The notes below the pieces were generated by a model. That model worked only from the letters and a program-made list of their open reading frames with translations, was not told the origin of the DNA and did no database searches. The position numbers and the translations under genes are program-made. 14,909 bases of DNA from assembly GCA_035524895.1 (NCBI GenBank), contig DATLFI010000378.1:1-14909 (forward strand), given 5' to 3'. Numbering within the stretch: the first letter of the stretch is position 1; each line of letters opens with the position of its first letter. This stretch comes from DATLFI01 sp035524895 (GTDB lineage: Bacteria > Acidobacteriota > Thermoanaerobaculia > Multivoradales > Multivoraceae). Shown piece by piece: positions 1 through 7,299 of the stretch.

Positions 1-211
1 CAGCATCGCCACCGCTCACGCGCCAACGCCGAGCCGCCGGTAGAGCCGCTGCAGGCGAAGGACCTTCCCCGCGCACCGCATGAGCATCCGGCCCCACGGC
101 GCTCCCAACGCAGCCCACGGGGGTTCCACCACGGGCTGCTAAAGCCGGGATCCGAGATGGAAGCGGGAGCAGCAACGAACCGTTTCCGGAGCGTCGGGTC
201 GATGCTCCGGC

Positions 212-709
212 TCAGGAGACTGGGCGCGACTGGAGGGCTCGGTCCTCGATGAGCAGGTCGATCTCGATACGCAGCAGACCGTCGCGGAGCTCGGTTCTCA
301 TCGCCGTCGGGTCGATCGGGACGTCGAGCTGGATGCGGCGGTGGAACGGCCCATAGGACCAGTCGCTCAGCAGGACACTACAGCCGGCCTCGCCGCCGGG
401 CGGGCGCAGCTCGCCATCGATCACGAGGTCGCTCTCGTCAAGACGGATCCGGAGGTCTCCCTCTTGCACTCCGGGAAGCGCCACCCTTACCAGGACGAGC
501 GCCGGAGAGCCCAAGACCTCGACCTTCGGGAATCCGCGGTCCCCCGCGAACGACGCTGGCTTGGCCGAGAGTACCTCCGCTATCGCGACGTGCCGGCGCG
601 GTCGCGGCCGAGTCTGAGTCTGAGTCTCGTCGAGGCGCAGCCATCCATCGTTGTCTGGTTTCAGGGCTGGGAGCGCGTGGGTCTGAGTGATCGGTGCGTT
701 GGTGACCAT
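212..709 (-). CDS. Small heat-shock protein (Hsp20/alpha-crystallin family)
   Basis: Hsp20 proteins are ATP-independent holdases that bind unfolding proteins in the cytoplasm. The 165-residue product has a variable N-terminal arm (about 1-60) and an alpha-crystallin domain at about 62-152. The core signatures are visible: VRVALPGVQEGDLRIRL (74-90), the beta strand SDLVIDGE (93-100), the WSYGPFHRRIQLDV segment (117-130) and the G-L-L strand DGLLRIEI (143-150). The short tail after the domain has no clear I-x-I/V motif, which usually helps oligomer assembly, so assembly may differ from typical family members. The ATG start is supported by a GGAGAG Shine-Dalgarno about 7 nt upstream. The N-terminal arm contains a Gln/Thr repeat encoded by three GAGTCT units. 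The gene stands alone, with no chaperone neighbours and no CIRCE-like inverted repeat upstream. The family call is secure. The clients and the regulation are unknown. Confidence 0.88.
   Translation of the reverse strand: MVTNAPITQTHALPALKPDNDGWLRLDETQTQTRPRPRRHVAIAEVLSAKPASFAGDRGFPKVEVLGSPALVLVRVALPGVQEGDLRIRLDESDLVIDGELRPPGGEAGCSVLLSDWSYGPFHRRIQLDVPIDPTAMRTELRDGLLRIEIDLLIEDRALQSRPVS
610..627. repeat. Three perfect 6-bp GAGTCT tandem units inside the Hsp20 gene
   Basis: GAGTCT is repeated three times head to tail on the + strand. Because the unit is a multiple of three, it encodes an alternating Gln-Thr run in the variable N-terminal arm of the Hsp20 protein without a frameshift. It looks like a slippage-prone microsatellite. 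Confidence 0.8.
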
Positions 710-1363
710 AGTTCGTCTCTCCGGATGTCTTGCCTGCTGAGTGGCACCCTACGGGCGGGACGCCGGTTCGGGAATCGGTGCTTGTGCCGACTCCCTATGC
801 GGCGTCTACCTACGGGGATGTACCTACGAGGCTGTCACCGGGACAGAAAGGATCGCGGGCCGGAGCCGGGCACGGCAGCACGCGCGTTCGAGAGCTTGCC
901 TGCCGTGGAGGGAAGATGCCTGGCTCCGACCCGCGTCGTCGGACGCGCGTGGGAAGACTGGGTTTGCCGCGAAGCGGTCGCGACGCACGGGGCGCCGCCA
1001 GGTCCGGCTTCGTCATCGACATCGTGTTCATCGGTCGTCCCTCCGCTTCGTCTGGCGGCGACTTCCAATCGCCGCTCGGTATGGAGAGAGTAGCGCCCCA
1101 GGGATCGGCGGTGAATCGGGGCTTCCACGCGCCGGCATCTCGGTAATCCGCTAACCGAATCCTCGGCTCGCCTGGTCGCCGCCGGCTGCGCCGGTCGACG
1201 CCGCGGTCTGGAGCCTCGCTGACCCCGAATCATCGAAGCAGCTCGGCAGTACCGTCGAAACACCGGGCCTGTCGAGACACACTCAAGTGTCGAAACACCG
1301 GGCGGTCGTTCGTCTCTCGGAGGAACGGCGTGGTCTACCTCCGCGCCATGACCCGAGAGGACG
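710..1363. other. 654-bp region without a convincing gene
   Basis: This gap lies between the divergently oriented Hsp20 (-) and exported-protein (+) genes, so it should carry both promoters. Open frames exist on both strands, but they are Arg/Ser/Pro-rich, have no recognisable domain or good Shine-Dalgarno, and overlap each other, as expected of GC-rich non-coding DNA. It contains a 15-bp direct repeat at 1254-1303 and a short repeat built on TACCTACG near 806-833. I see no tRNA, recognisable riboswitch or CRISPR structure. Confidence 0.6.
1254..1303. repeat. 15-bp perfect direct repeat with a small hairpin between copies
   Basis: GTCGAAACACCGGGC occurs at 1254-1268 and again at 1289-1303, a 35-bp period. 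Between and overlapping the copies, GACAC (1276-1280) can pair with GTGTC (1287-1291) around a 6-nt loop. The repeat ends 60 bp upstream of the exported-protein start at 1364, in the place of a promoter or operator. No regulator can be named. Confidence 0.6.
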
Positions 1364-1894
1364 ATGCTCATGAAGCCAGCGAACCTGCCAACGATCGGTA
1401 GATGGATCATGCTCGCGTTCGTTGCTTGGCTAGGAACGGTCGCCGCTGCAGCGGCTGCCGACGTGGACAGCGGGGCCGCCGCGTTCGAGCGATTCACGTT
1501 CCTGGCCGGTCGCTGGACCGGCGGCGAGGGGGAAGCGACCTACGCCATGGAGCTCGCGGTCATCGCAGGCGGGAAGACCGTGGTGGCGCGAGAGTTCCCC
1601 GGGACCGATCACGAAATGACCACCCTGTACTACCTCCGAGACGGCGAGCTGGTGGGGCAGCACTACTGCATGCTGGGAAACCAGCCGCGGTACCGACACC
1701 AGCCCACGGCCGACGCGAGCGAGGTCCGGTTCGTGTTCGACGGCGGCGACAACCTCGACCCCGCTCGCGACGCCCACGCGCACGAGGGATACCTGAGGCT
1801 GCGCGCTGACGGGACACTCGAGTCGACCTGGAGCTTCTGGAAGGACGGCGGTGAGAGCGGAACCGAGTCGTTCGTGATGCGCCGCGTCGACTGA
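1364..1894 (+). CDS. Exported lipocalin-like (DUF1579/DUF6265-type) hypothetical protein
   Basis: A 176-residue product with an N-terminal export signal: basic start, hydrophobic stretch at about 14-28, and an Ala-rich cleavage region near 29-33. The mature part begins with FERFTFLAGRWTGGEG (41-56), matching the FLAGRW-G opening seen in calycin-like exported proteins of the DUF1579/DUF6265 type. It ends in a beta-rich segment with W-S-F-W and a final MRR. Such proteins are predicted small beta-barrels that may bind a hydrophobic ligand, but no activity is established. An AGAGG element (1356-1360) lies 3 nt from the first ATG and 9 nt from an in-frame ATG at 1370. The start at 1370 is therefore at least as likely, and both leave an intact signal peptide. 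The gene stands alone between a long intergenic region and a permease gene 153 bp downstream. Confidence 0.75.
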   Translation: MLMKPANLPTIGRWIMLAFVAWLGTVAAAAAADVDSGAAAFERFTFLAGRWTGGEGEATYAMELAVIAGGKTVVAREFPGTDHEMTTLYYLRDGELVGQHYCMLGNQPRYRHQPTADASEVRFVFDGGDNLDPARDAHAHEGYLRLRADGTLESTWSFWKDGGESGTESFVMRRVD

Positions 1895-2047
1895 GCAAGG
1901 CTGGGTGCGGTGGTCGCGGCGACGACTGTCGCATGGGTTGCCGCTGGGGTAGTGTCGGCGCGTTCGATTGGAACCCTGCGACCCTGCCCCGGCGGGACAC
2001 GGGTGCGTGCGCGCGCGTGGCGCACCGCCTCCCCGTGGAGGACATCG

Positions 2048-3589
2048 ATGCGACAGCTCTTCGCGCGACAGCCGGTCGAGGCGCTTCAGGAGAGAGCGCG
2101 CACCACGAACCTGCGACGCTCGCTCGGTCGCTGGGACCTGGCGGCGCTCGGCATCGGCGGCATCATCGGCGCCGGTATCTTCGCGACCACCGGCTCGGCG
2201 ATCGCTGGCGGCGCCGACCACCTCGGCGCCGGGCCCGCCATCGCTCTGTCATTCGTGGTCACCGCTGTGGCGTGCGCGCTGGCGGCGCTGTGCTATGCCG
2301 AGTTCGCCGCCATGGTGCCGATCGCCGGCTCGGCGTACACCTACTCTTATGCCTCCCTGGGAGAGCTGGTGGCGTGGATCATTGGCTGGGACCTGATCAT
2401 CGAGTACGCGGTCGGCAACGTCGCGGTCGCGATCTCCTGGTCCGGACATTTCCGCGAGCTGCTGCGCACGTTCGGGCTCGACCTTCCGGCGTGGCTCTCC
2501 ACCGACTACCGCACCGCCTTCCGGGCAGCAGCCGACGCGGCGGCAGGCGACACCTCGCCGGTGACCCAGTACTTCGCGTCCGCGGTGGAACAGGCACCGC
2601 ACCTGTTCGGCACACCGCTGATCGTCAACGTCCCAGCGTTCCTGATCGTGCTCGCGATCACCGCGCTCCTGGTGTACGGCATCACCGAGTCGTCGCGCAC
2701 CAACAACCTGATGGTGATCCTCAAGATCGGCGTCGTGCTGTTCTTCGTGGCGGTGGGCGCCGCCCTGATCAAGCCGATGAACTACACGGCGCACGGCGGC
2801 TTCGCCCCCAACGGCTGGGCGGGCATCTCGACCGCGGCAGCGATCATCTTCTTCGCGTACATCGGGTTCGACGCGGTCTCGACGGCGGCGGAGGAGACGC
2901 AGAATCCGACGCGCGACGTGCCGTTCGGGATCCTCACCAGTCTGGCGGTCTGTACGGTCATCTACATCGCGGTGGCACTGGTGATGACCGGCATCGCACC
3001 CTGGAACCAGCTCGGCACCGCCGAGCCGATGCTCACCGCGCTCACCCTGGCCGGCGGCAACGAGCGGTTGCTCTCGGTGGCCAAGGTGGTCGTCGCGGTC
3101 GGCGCGGTGATCGCCATGACGTCGGTGCTGTTGGTGTTCCAGCTCGGCCAGCCGAGGATCTTCTTCGCGATGGCTCGCGACGGGCTGCTTCCGTCGTGGG
3201 CAGCCAAGGTGCACCCGCGGTTCCGGACGCCCTACGTCACCACCATCCTCACCGGACTGGTGGTCGCGACGCTCGCGGCGTTCGCCAACATCAACGAGGT
3301 GGTGGAGCTGACCAACATCGGGACGCTGTTCGCCTTCGCGCTGGTGGCGATCGGGGTGGCGGTGCTGCGCATCCGCGAGCCAGATCGCCCCCGCCCGTTC
3401 CGGGTGCCGGGTGGATTGGTGATCCCCATCCTGGCGGCAGCGGCGTGCGTCTACCTGATGGTGCAGCTCCCGCTCGTCACCTGGATCCGCTTCGGGGTGT
3501 GGCTGGCGATCGGCGTCCTCATCTACTTCGCTTATGGCCACCGGCACAGCCGCCTGCGGCACGGCGACGGCGCGCCGCCGGCCGGTTGA
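2048..3589 (+). CDS. APC-superfamily amino acid permease (CAT/YfnA-like)
   Basis: An inner-membrane secondary transporter for amino acids, 513 residues with about 12 predicted membrane helices. The hallmark helix-1 motif GIGGIIGAGIF lies at 35-45, where the unwound Gly-rich segment binds the substrate backbone. It is followed by GPAIALSFVVTAVACALAAL (62-81), the conserved YAEFAAMVPIAGSAYTY (83-99), and the helix-6/loop signature FFAYIGFDAVSTAAEETQNP (268-287). This combination is typical of the cationic amino acid transporter branch; the exact substrate cannot be read from sequence. The frame is open further upstream, but ATG 2048 is preferred: it has GGAGG at 2037-2041 with a 6-nt spacer, and the extra upstream residues are Arg/Trp-rich and unlike the family. 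It stands alone and converges with the TIM-barrel gene across a 48-bp gap. Confidence 0.92.
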   Translation: MRQLFARQPVEALQERARTTNLRRSLGRWDLAALGIGGIIGAGIFATTGSAIAGGADHLGAGPAIALSFVVTAVACALAALCYAEFAAMVPIAGSAYTYSYASLGELVAWIIGWDLIIEYAVGNVAVAISWSGHFRELLRTFGLDLPAWLSTDYRTAFRAAADAAAGDTSPVTQYFASAVEQAPHLFGTPLIVNVPAFLIVLAITALLVYGITESSRTNNLMVILKIGVVLFFVAVGAALIKPMNYTAHGGFAPNGWAGISTAAAIIFFAYIGFDAVSTAAEETQNPTRDVPFGILTSLAVCTVIYIAVALVMTGIAPWNQLGTAEPMLTALTLAGGNERLLSVAKVVVAVGAVIAMTSVLLVFQLGQPRIFFAMARDGLLPSWAAKVHPRFRTPYVTTILTGLVVATLAAFANINEVVELTNIGTLFAFALVAIGVAVLRIREPDRPRPFRVPGGLVIPILAAAACVYLMVQLPLVTWIRFGVWLAIGVLIYFAYGHRHSRLRHGDGAPPAG

Positions 3590-3593
3590 CGCC

Positions 3594-3610
3594 GGCTGGG
3601 AGCCCCAGCC
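3594..3610. terminator. Terminator-like hairpin between convergent genes
   Basis: GGCTGGG (3594-3600) pairs perfectly with CCCAGCC (3604-3610) around a 3-nt loop, a few bases after the permease stop and between two convergent genes. There is no U-tract on either strand, so this is only terminator-like. It could instead protect the mRNA 3' end. Confidence 0.35.
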
Positions 3611-3637
3611 CCCGCGCGTAGGTTCGCGGCGGTCGCG

Positions 3638-4585
3638 CTACCCGCGCGGGGAGTCGAACGCGTCGCACCACGCGTAGGCGTCGATCACGGCGCGCTCGCC
3701 CGTTTTGCCGGGCTTCGAGTTGCCGTGCTCCATCCCGACGATGCCCCGGTAGCCCTTGGCGTGGAGGTGGCCGAAGACGTTCCGGTAGTCGATCTCGCCG
3801 GTGGTCGGTTCCTTGCGGCCGGGGTTGTCTCCGACCTGGATGTAGGCGATCTCGCTCCATGCCGCGTCCAGGTTGGGGATGAGGTTTCCCTCGGTGATCT
3901 GCTGGTGGTAGAGGTCGTCGAGGATCTTCACCGAGGGGCTGTCGACGGCGCGGCAGATCTGGTACGCCTGCGGGATGCCGGTGAGGAACACGCCGGGATG
4001 GTCGCGGCGATGGTTGAGCGGCTCGAGCACGGCGACGAGACCGGCGGGCTCGAAGATCTCGGCCACGCGACGCAGGTTGTCGACCACGTTGGCGGTCTGG
4101 TAGTCGAACGCCAGCTTGCGGTCGACCTCGCCGGGCACGATGGTGGTGAAGCGCGCGTTCACTCGCTTTGCCACCTCGACGGCGGTGCGGGCATCGGCGA
4201 GGATGCGCGCGCGCGCCTCGTCGCTGTTCGAGGCGAACGAGACCTCGCCCCACGAGGTGTGGGTCACGAACACGCCCATCTCGATGCCCAGGCGCGACAT
4301 CTCGCGCGCCAGCCCCTCCTGCACGTCGATCGACCTGCCAGCCATGCCGTTGTCTTCGAGCGCGCGGAATCCCTCGTCGTGCATGAACCCGAGCTGGTCG
4401 ACGAGGTCCTCGCCGGCGTGATGGCGGAACATGCCGAAGTGCGGGGCGTACCTGAGCTTGAAGCGGCCGGCGGCGCCAGGCCGCGGTGCCTCCTGTGCGC
4501 TCAGCGGCGAGGCGCCACCGCCGATCCCTGCGGCGCCGGCCCCAACCAGCGCGATGCCGGCCTGCAGCAGCTCGCGGCGGTTCAC
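3638..4585 (-). CDS. Tat-exported hydroxypyruvate-isomerase-like TIM-barrel sugar isomerase/epimerase
   Basis: A 315-residue member of the xylose-isomerase-like TIM-barrel (AP endonuclease 2) superfamily, closest in motifs to hydroxypyruvate isomerase. Likely metal-ligand positions are E188 (in VLEPLN), D223 (ILDDLYHQQITEGNL), Q250 (YIQVGDNPGRKEPTTGEIDY) and E286 (GIVGMEHG). Their spacing matches my recollection of the Hyi family. The N-terminus, V-N-R-R-E-L-L followed by a Gly/Ala-rich hydrophobic stretch to about residue 30, is a twin-arginine signal, whereas classical Hyi is cytoplasmic. The start is GTG: the GTGA overlap with the upstream oxidoreductase stop gives a 4-bp overlap and implies translational coupling. 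The true substrate is unknown; a keto-sugar or an oxidised product of its partner oxidoreductase is likely. The barrel and export signal are clear, the specificity is not. Confidence 0.85.
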   Translation of the reverse strand: MNRRELLQAGIALVGAGAAGIGGGASPLSAQEAPRPGAAGRFKLRYAPHFGMFRHHAGEDLVDQLGFMHDEGFRALEDNGMAGRSIDVQEGLAREMSRLGIEMGVFVTHTSWGEVSFASNSDEARARILADARTAVEVAKRVNARFTTIVPGEVDRKLAFDYQTANVVDNLRRVAEIFEPAGLVAVLEPLNHRRDHPGVFLTGIPQAYQICRAVDSPSVKILDDLYHQQITEGNLIPNLDAAWSEIAYIQVGDNPGRKEPTTGEIDYRNVFGHLHAKGYRGIVGMEHGNSKPGKTGERAVIDAYAWCDAFDSPRG

Positions 4586-5946
4586 AGCGCCTCCGACTGA
4601 CCCGGCACGGCGACGGGGTACTCGCCGTCTGGTCCGGGCAACACGGGCGGGTCGGCCTCCCAGTCCAGCCGCGCGGGCGACAGGTCGAGGTTCGACAACA
4701 GGGCCTGGTCCCAGGTGACCCGCTGCCCCGAGTAAGCGGCCATGCGTCCCAGGATCGCGGTGAGCGTGCTCTTGGCGCCGTTCTCGGTCTCGTTGCACGG
4801 CGTGCCCGCGCGAATCGCAGCCAGCAACGCGTCCTGCTCGAGCTGGTAGGGGTCGGCCGGTTCCTCGCGCCAGCGCCACACCTCGCCGCCTCGCGGGCGG
4901 ATGATCCCGCCGCTGACGTCGGCGGTCCCGCGTGAGCCGTGGACGTGCTCGGCCACGCTCTCCCAGCAGTCGGGTATGTGCCGGCACTGGCTGAGCATCA
5001 CGGCGCCGTCGGCGTAGGTGTACTCGACAGAGAAGTGGTCGTAGATCTCGCCGTGCTGGGGGCCGCGCCGCACCTCGCGGCCGCCCTGCCCCTGCGCCTC
5101 GACCGGATAGGCGCCCTGGAGCCAGTTCGCAACATCCATGTTGTGGATGTGCTGCTCGACGATGTGGTCGCCGCACAGCCAGTTGAAGTAGTACCAGTTG
5201 CGCATCTGGTAGGTCATCTCGCTCTCGCCGGCCTGGCGTGGGTTGACCCACACGCCGGACGAGTTCCAGTAGACGCGGTAGGCGAGGAGCTCGCCGATGG
5301 CCCCGTCGCGCAGGCGCGCCACGGTTTCCAAGTAGGCCGGGTCGTGGTGTCGCTGCAGGCCGACTCCGACCTTGAGACCGCGGCTGTCGGCTGCGGCCGA
5401 GGCGGCCAAAACTCGCCGCACGCCGGGTGCGTCGACCGCGACCGGCTTCTCCATGAAGACATGCCTGCCCTGAGCGACCGCGTGCTCGAAGTGCGCCGGC
5501 CGGAAGCCTGGCGGCGTCGCCAGGATCACCAGGTCGGCGCCGCTCTCGATGGCTCGGCGATAGCCGTCGAAGCCTACGTAGCGGTTCTCCTGCGGCACGT
5601 CGACGCGCTTCCCGGAGTGTTCGATCAGTGTCTCGAGGCTCTCGGCGAGACGATTCTCGAAGGCGTCGGCCATGGCCACCAGCCGGACCTGGCCGGTCGT
5701 CGCCAGCACCTGCGCAGCGGCGCCGGTGCCGCGCCCGCCGCAGCCCACCAGTGCCACGGTGATCTCGCGGTCCCCCAGCGCGGAAGCTGCGTCGACGCCG
5801 GCTCCAGTTCCGAGCGTGCCGCGGGGAGCCGCTGCGGCGCCGGCGGCGCCTGCGGCGCCTGCGGCAGCTAGCAGTCCGATCGACGAACCGTGCAGGAAGG
5901 AGCGGCGGGTGAGGCGAGCGGGGTCCCGACCTTCTTCGCGCGACAT
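4582..5946 (-). CDS. Tat-exported Gfo/Idh/MocA family NAD(P)-dependent oxidoreductase
   Basis: A 454-residue protein of the glucose-fructose oxidoreductase/inositol dehydrogenase family. It starts with a twin-arginine signal, LTRRSFLHG (12-20), followed by an Ala/Gly-rich hydrophobic region to about residue 40. The Rossmann nucleotide-binding motif VALVGCGGRG lies at 64-73 and the family signature EKPVAVD at 166-172. The second domain contains GDHIVEQHIHNMD (259-271), which holds the His and Asp residues expected at the active site. Family members oxidise sugars, inositols or sugar derivatives using tightly bound or exchangeable NAD(P). Tat export of the folded, cofactor-loaded enzyme would fit a periplasmic role like that of glucose-fructose oxidoreductase. 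The ATG start has GGAG about 7 nt upstream. It is the middle gene of a three-gene unit: 82 bp after the SUMF1 gene and overlapping the TIM-barrel gene by 4 bp. The substrate is unknown. Confidence 0.9.
   Translation of the reverse strand: MSREEGRDPARLTRRSFLHGSSIGLLAAAGAAGAAGAAAAPRGTLGTGAGVDAASALGDREITVALVGCGGRGTGAAAQVLATTGQVRLVAMADAFENRLAESLETLIEHSGKRVDVPQENRYVGFDGYRRAIESGADLVILATPPGFRPAHFEHAVAQGRHVFMEKPVAVDAPGVRRVLAASAAADSRGLKVGVGLQRHHDPAYLETVARLRDGAIGELLAYRVYWNSSGVWVNPRQAGESEMTYQMRNWYYFNWLCGDHIVEQHIHNMDVANWLQGAYPVEAQGQGGREVRRGPQHGEIYDHFSVEYTYADGAVMLSQCRHIPDCWESVAEHVHGSRGTADVSGGIIRPRGGEVWRWREEPADPYQLEQDALLAAIRAGTPCNETENGAKSTLTAILGRMAAYSGQRVTWDQALLSNLDLSPARLDWEADPPVLPGPDGEYPVAVPGQSEAL
5833..5859. 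repeat. 9-bp tandem repeat coding for Gly-Ala-Ala in the Tat signal
   Basis: Three near-perfect copies of a 9-bp unit (TGCGGCGCC, with one base varied in the middle copy) run head to tail inside the signal peptide of the Gfo/Idh/MocA gene. They encode successive Gly-Ala-Ala units in the hydrophobic core. In-frame slippage here would change the signal length by three residues per unit. Confidence 0.7.
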
Positions 5947-6028
5947 GGGGGGTCTCCGGTAGCTTTTGGAGGGGGCTGACCCAGGATAGCTCAGCCGTCA
6001 CGTCTCAGCCGTTACGTCATGGGTCGTG

Positions 6029-7138
6029 TCACGGGCGCGACCGCTCCGGTGCTTCGCCGGTGCGCTTCTGACGTTCCAGGATCTTTCGCTCCTCCTCGGT
6101 GTCTGGTCCCCACCAGCGCTCGCTCTCGTGCCCACCTTCCTTGCTCGGTTCGGCCAAGGGATGCACGACTCGGAAGCCGACGAAGCGGGCGTCGGTGAGG
6201 TACCAGATGCTCTGCGGGAGCTGAGGGTCGCGCCGCTTCCAACCCGGGCCCGACGCGCGTCGCGCTGCGCAGCGTAGGTCCGGCGCGTCGTCGAGGAAGG
6301 AGCCCCCGCGCACCACGTGCGGATACTGCGCGGTGGGCCACAGCACGGGCTCGACGCTCGGGTAGCGCTCGGCGTGCTGGTCGATCACCCACTCGGCGAC
6401 ATTGCCGTGCAGGTCGTGAATGCCCCAGGGATTCGGCAGGCGAGTGCCCACGGGTTGGTAGCCGTCGGGGCTGTTCTCGAAATACCACGCGTGATCGCCG
6501 AGGCGCGCGGCGTCGTCGCCGAAGAAGTACGCCGTCGCGGTACCAGCACGGCACGCATACTCCCACTCGGCTTCCGTGGGCAGGCGATAGAAGCGTCCGG
6601 TCTTGGCGCTCAACCAGCGCGTGTACTGGCGGGCGGCGAAGTGCGTCATGCCGACAGCGGGATAGCCGTCCACCCCCATGCCAAAGTCCATCGGCACGTA
6701 GGGTCTGGTGGGTCGACTGATCGCATCGATCCCCTCGGGAAGCGTCTCGCCCTCTCCGTCAGGTGCACGGGCGACGATGTCGGTGGCGTACATGAAGATC
6801 CGATACTCGTCCCAGGTCACCTCGTGTCGTCCGATCCAAAACGGCGCCAGATCGACCTTTCTTCGGGGTCCCTCGTCGGAGCTCCTGCCGGTCTCGTCCT
6901 CGGGGCTGCCTGGCCAGACCTCGCCGCCGGGAATCGCGACCATCTCGAAGGAGGCCTCCGTGCCCGGGATGTGCTCGCGGTAGGTGGACCCCGCGTTCAC
7001 CTTGGTCTGGGCGCTGGCTCGAGGTTGTTGGAGCACTCCGGCCGAGCTGGCGTCGAGCCTTGTCGGAGGCCACCTGAGGCCGGTGACGAGAGCGGCGGCG
7101 ATCACCAGTGCGATCGAGAGGCTCGGTCCGAGACGCAT
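6029..7138 (-). CDS. Exported SUMF1/FGE-fold protein lacking the formylglycine-generating cysteines
   Basis: A 369-residue protein with an N-terminal hydrophobic segment (about 5-20, signal peptide or anchor) and a SUMF1/FGE-sulfatase domain at about 62-326. Fold signatures are RLPTEAEWEYACRAG (185-199), DLHGNVAEW (242-250), VVRGGSF (275-281), RCAAR (289-293) and VGFRVV (320-325). In true formylglycine-generating enzymes the stretch after RGGS carries two copper-binding catalytic cysteines. Here it reads F-L-D-D-A-P-D-L, and only the later RCAAR cysteine remains, so formylglycine generation is unlikely. No sulfatase gene is nearby. The insertion with AISRPTRPYVPMDFGMGVDG (139-158) and a charged, soluble C-terminal tail (327-369) resemble SUMF1 proteins I associate with Planctomycetota and Acidobacteriota. 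It is first in the unit with the exported oxidoreductase and TIM-barrel genes, suggesting a joint extracytoplasmic pathway. Its role may be binding, hydroxylation or structural. Confidence 0.87.
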   Translation of the reverse strand: MRLGPSLSIALVIAAALVTGLRWPPTRLDASSAGVLQQPRASAQTKVNAGSTYREHIPGTEASFEMVAIPGGEVWPGSPEDETGRSSDEGPRRKVDLAPFWIGRHEVTWDEYRIFMYATDIVARAPDGEGETLPEGIDAISRPTRPYVPMDFGMGVDGYPAVGMTHFAARQYTRWLSAKTGRFYRLPTEAEWEYACRAGTATAYFFGDDAARLGDHAWYFENSPDGYQPVGTRLPNPWGIHDLHGNVAEWVIDQHAERYPSVEPVLWPTAQYPHVVRGGSFLDDAPDLRCAARRASGPGWKRRDPQLPQSIWYLTDARFVGFRVVHPLAEPSKEGGHESERWWGPDTEEERKILERQKRTGEAPERSRP

Positions 7139-7247
7139 GGCTGTCCAGTCTGGCAGACGTCTCGACTTGCGCTTGGGGGCCCTGGTCGGCTCGTTGCCCT
7201 GCGGCGGCGCTCGGGGTAAGGTGATGGCAAGTCGACTTCTCAGAGTG

Positions 7248-7265
7248 CCCGCTCCCGGGAGCGGG
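7248..7265. promoter_or_regulatory. 18-bp perfect palindrome upstream of the STAS gene
   Basis: CCCGCTCCCGGGAGCGGG is its own reverse complement over all 18 bases. It is centred between 7256 and 7257 in the intergenic region between the divergent SUMF1 and STAS genes, ending 34 bp before the TTG start. It could be an operator for a dimeric regulator or, as RNA, a GC-rich hairpin in the STAS leader. The role is an inference; the symmetry is exact. Confidence 0.55.
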
Positions 7266-7286
7266 ACGGCCCCGCGCGACGCGCCG

Positions 7287-7293
7287 AAAGGGG
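7287..7293 (+). promoter_or_regulatory. Ribosome-binding site that fixes the TTG start of the STAS gene
   Basis: AAAGGGG sits 6 nt before TTG 7300. No ATG or GTG with a comparable site exists near the start of the domain, so this element decides the start. Confidence 0.6.
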
Positions 7294-7299
7294 TCAGGC

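Noticed and set aside
16..132. A 38-residue frame on the minus strand from tandem GTG codons (residues such as GRMLMRCAGKVLRLQRLYRRLG) near the left edge
   Set aside because: It reads somewhat protein-like, but it has no Shine-Dalgarno, no family match and an in-frame stop just upstream; too short to support as a gene.
835..1497. Long open frame on the minus strand (about 220 codons) across the intergenic region
   Set aside because: Arg/Ser/Pro-rich, overlaps the signal peptide of the exported protein on the other strand, no domain; typical of GC-rich antisense frames.
2249..3562. 437-codon open frame antisense to the permease gene
   Set aside because: The product is almost entirely Arg, His, Asp, Glu and Gln, the expected mirror of a hydrophobic membrane protein; it has no domain of its own.
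3638..6001. A single 787-codon frame spanning the isomerase and oxidoreductase genes, suggesting a fusion protein
   Set aside because: Its N-terminal 470 codons are an Arg-rich out-of-frame shadow of the Gfo/Idh/MocA gene; the real isomerase starts at GTG 4585.
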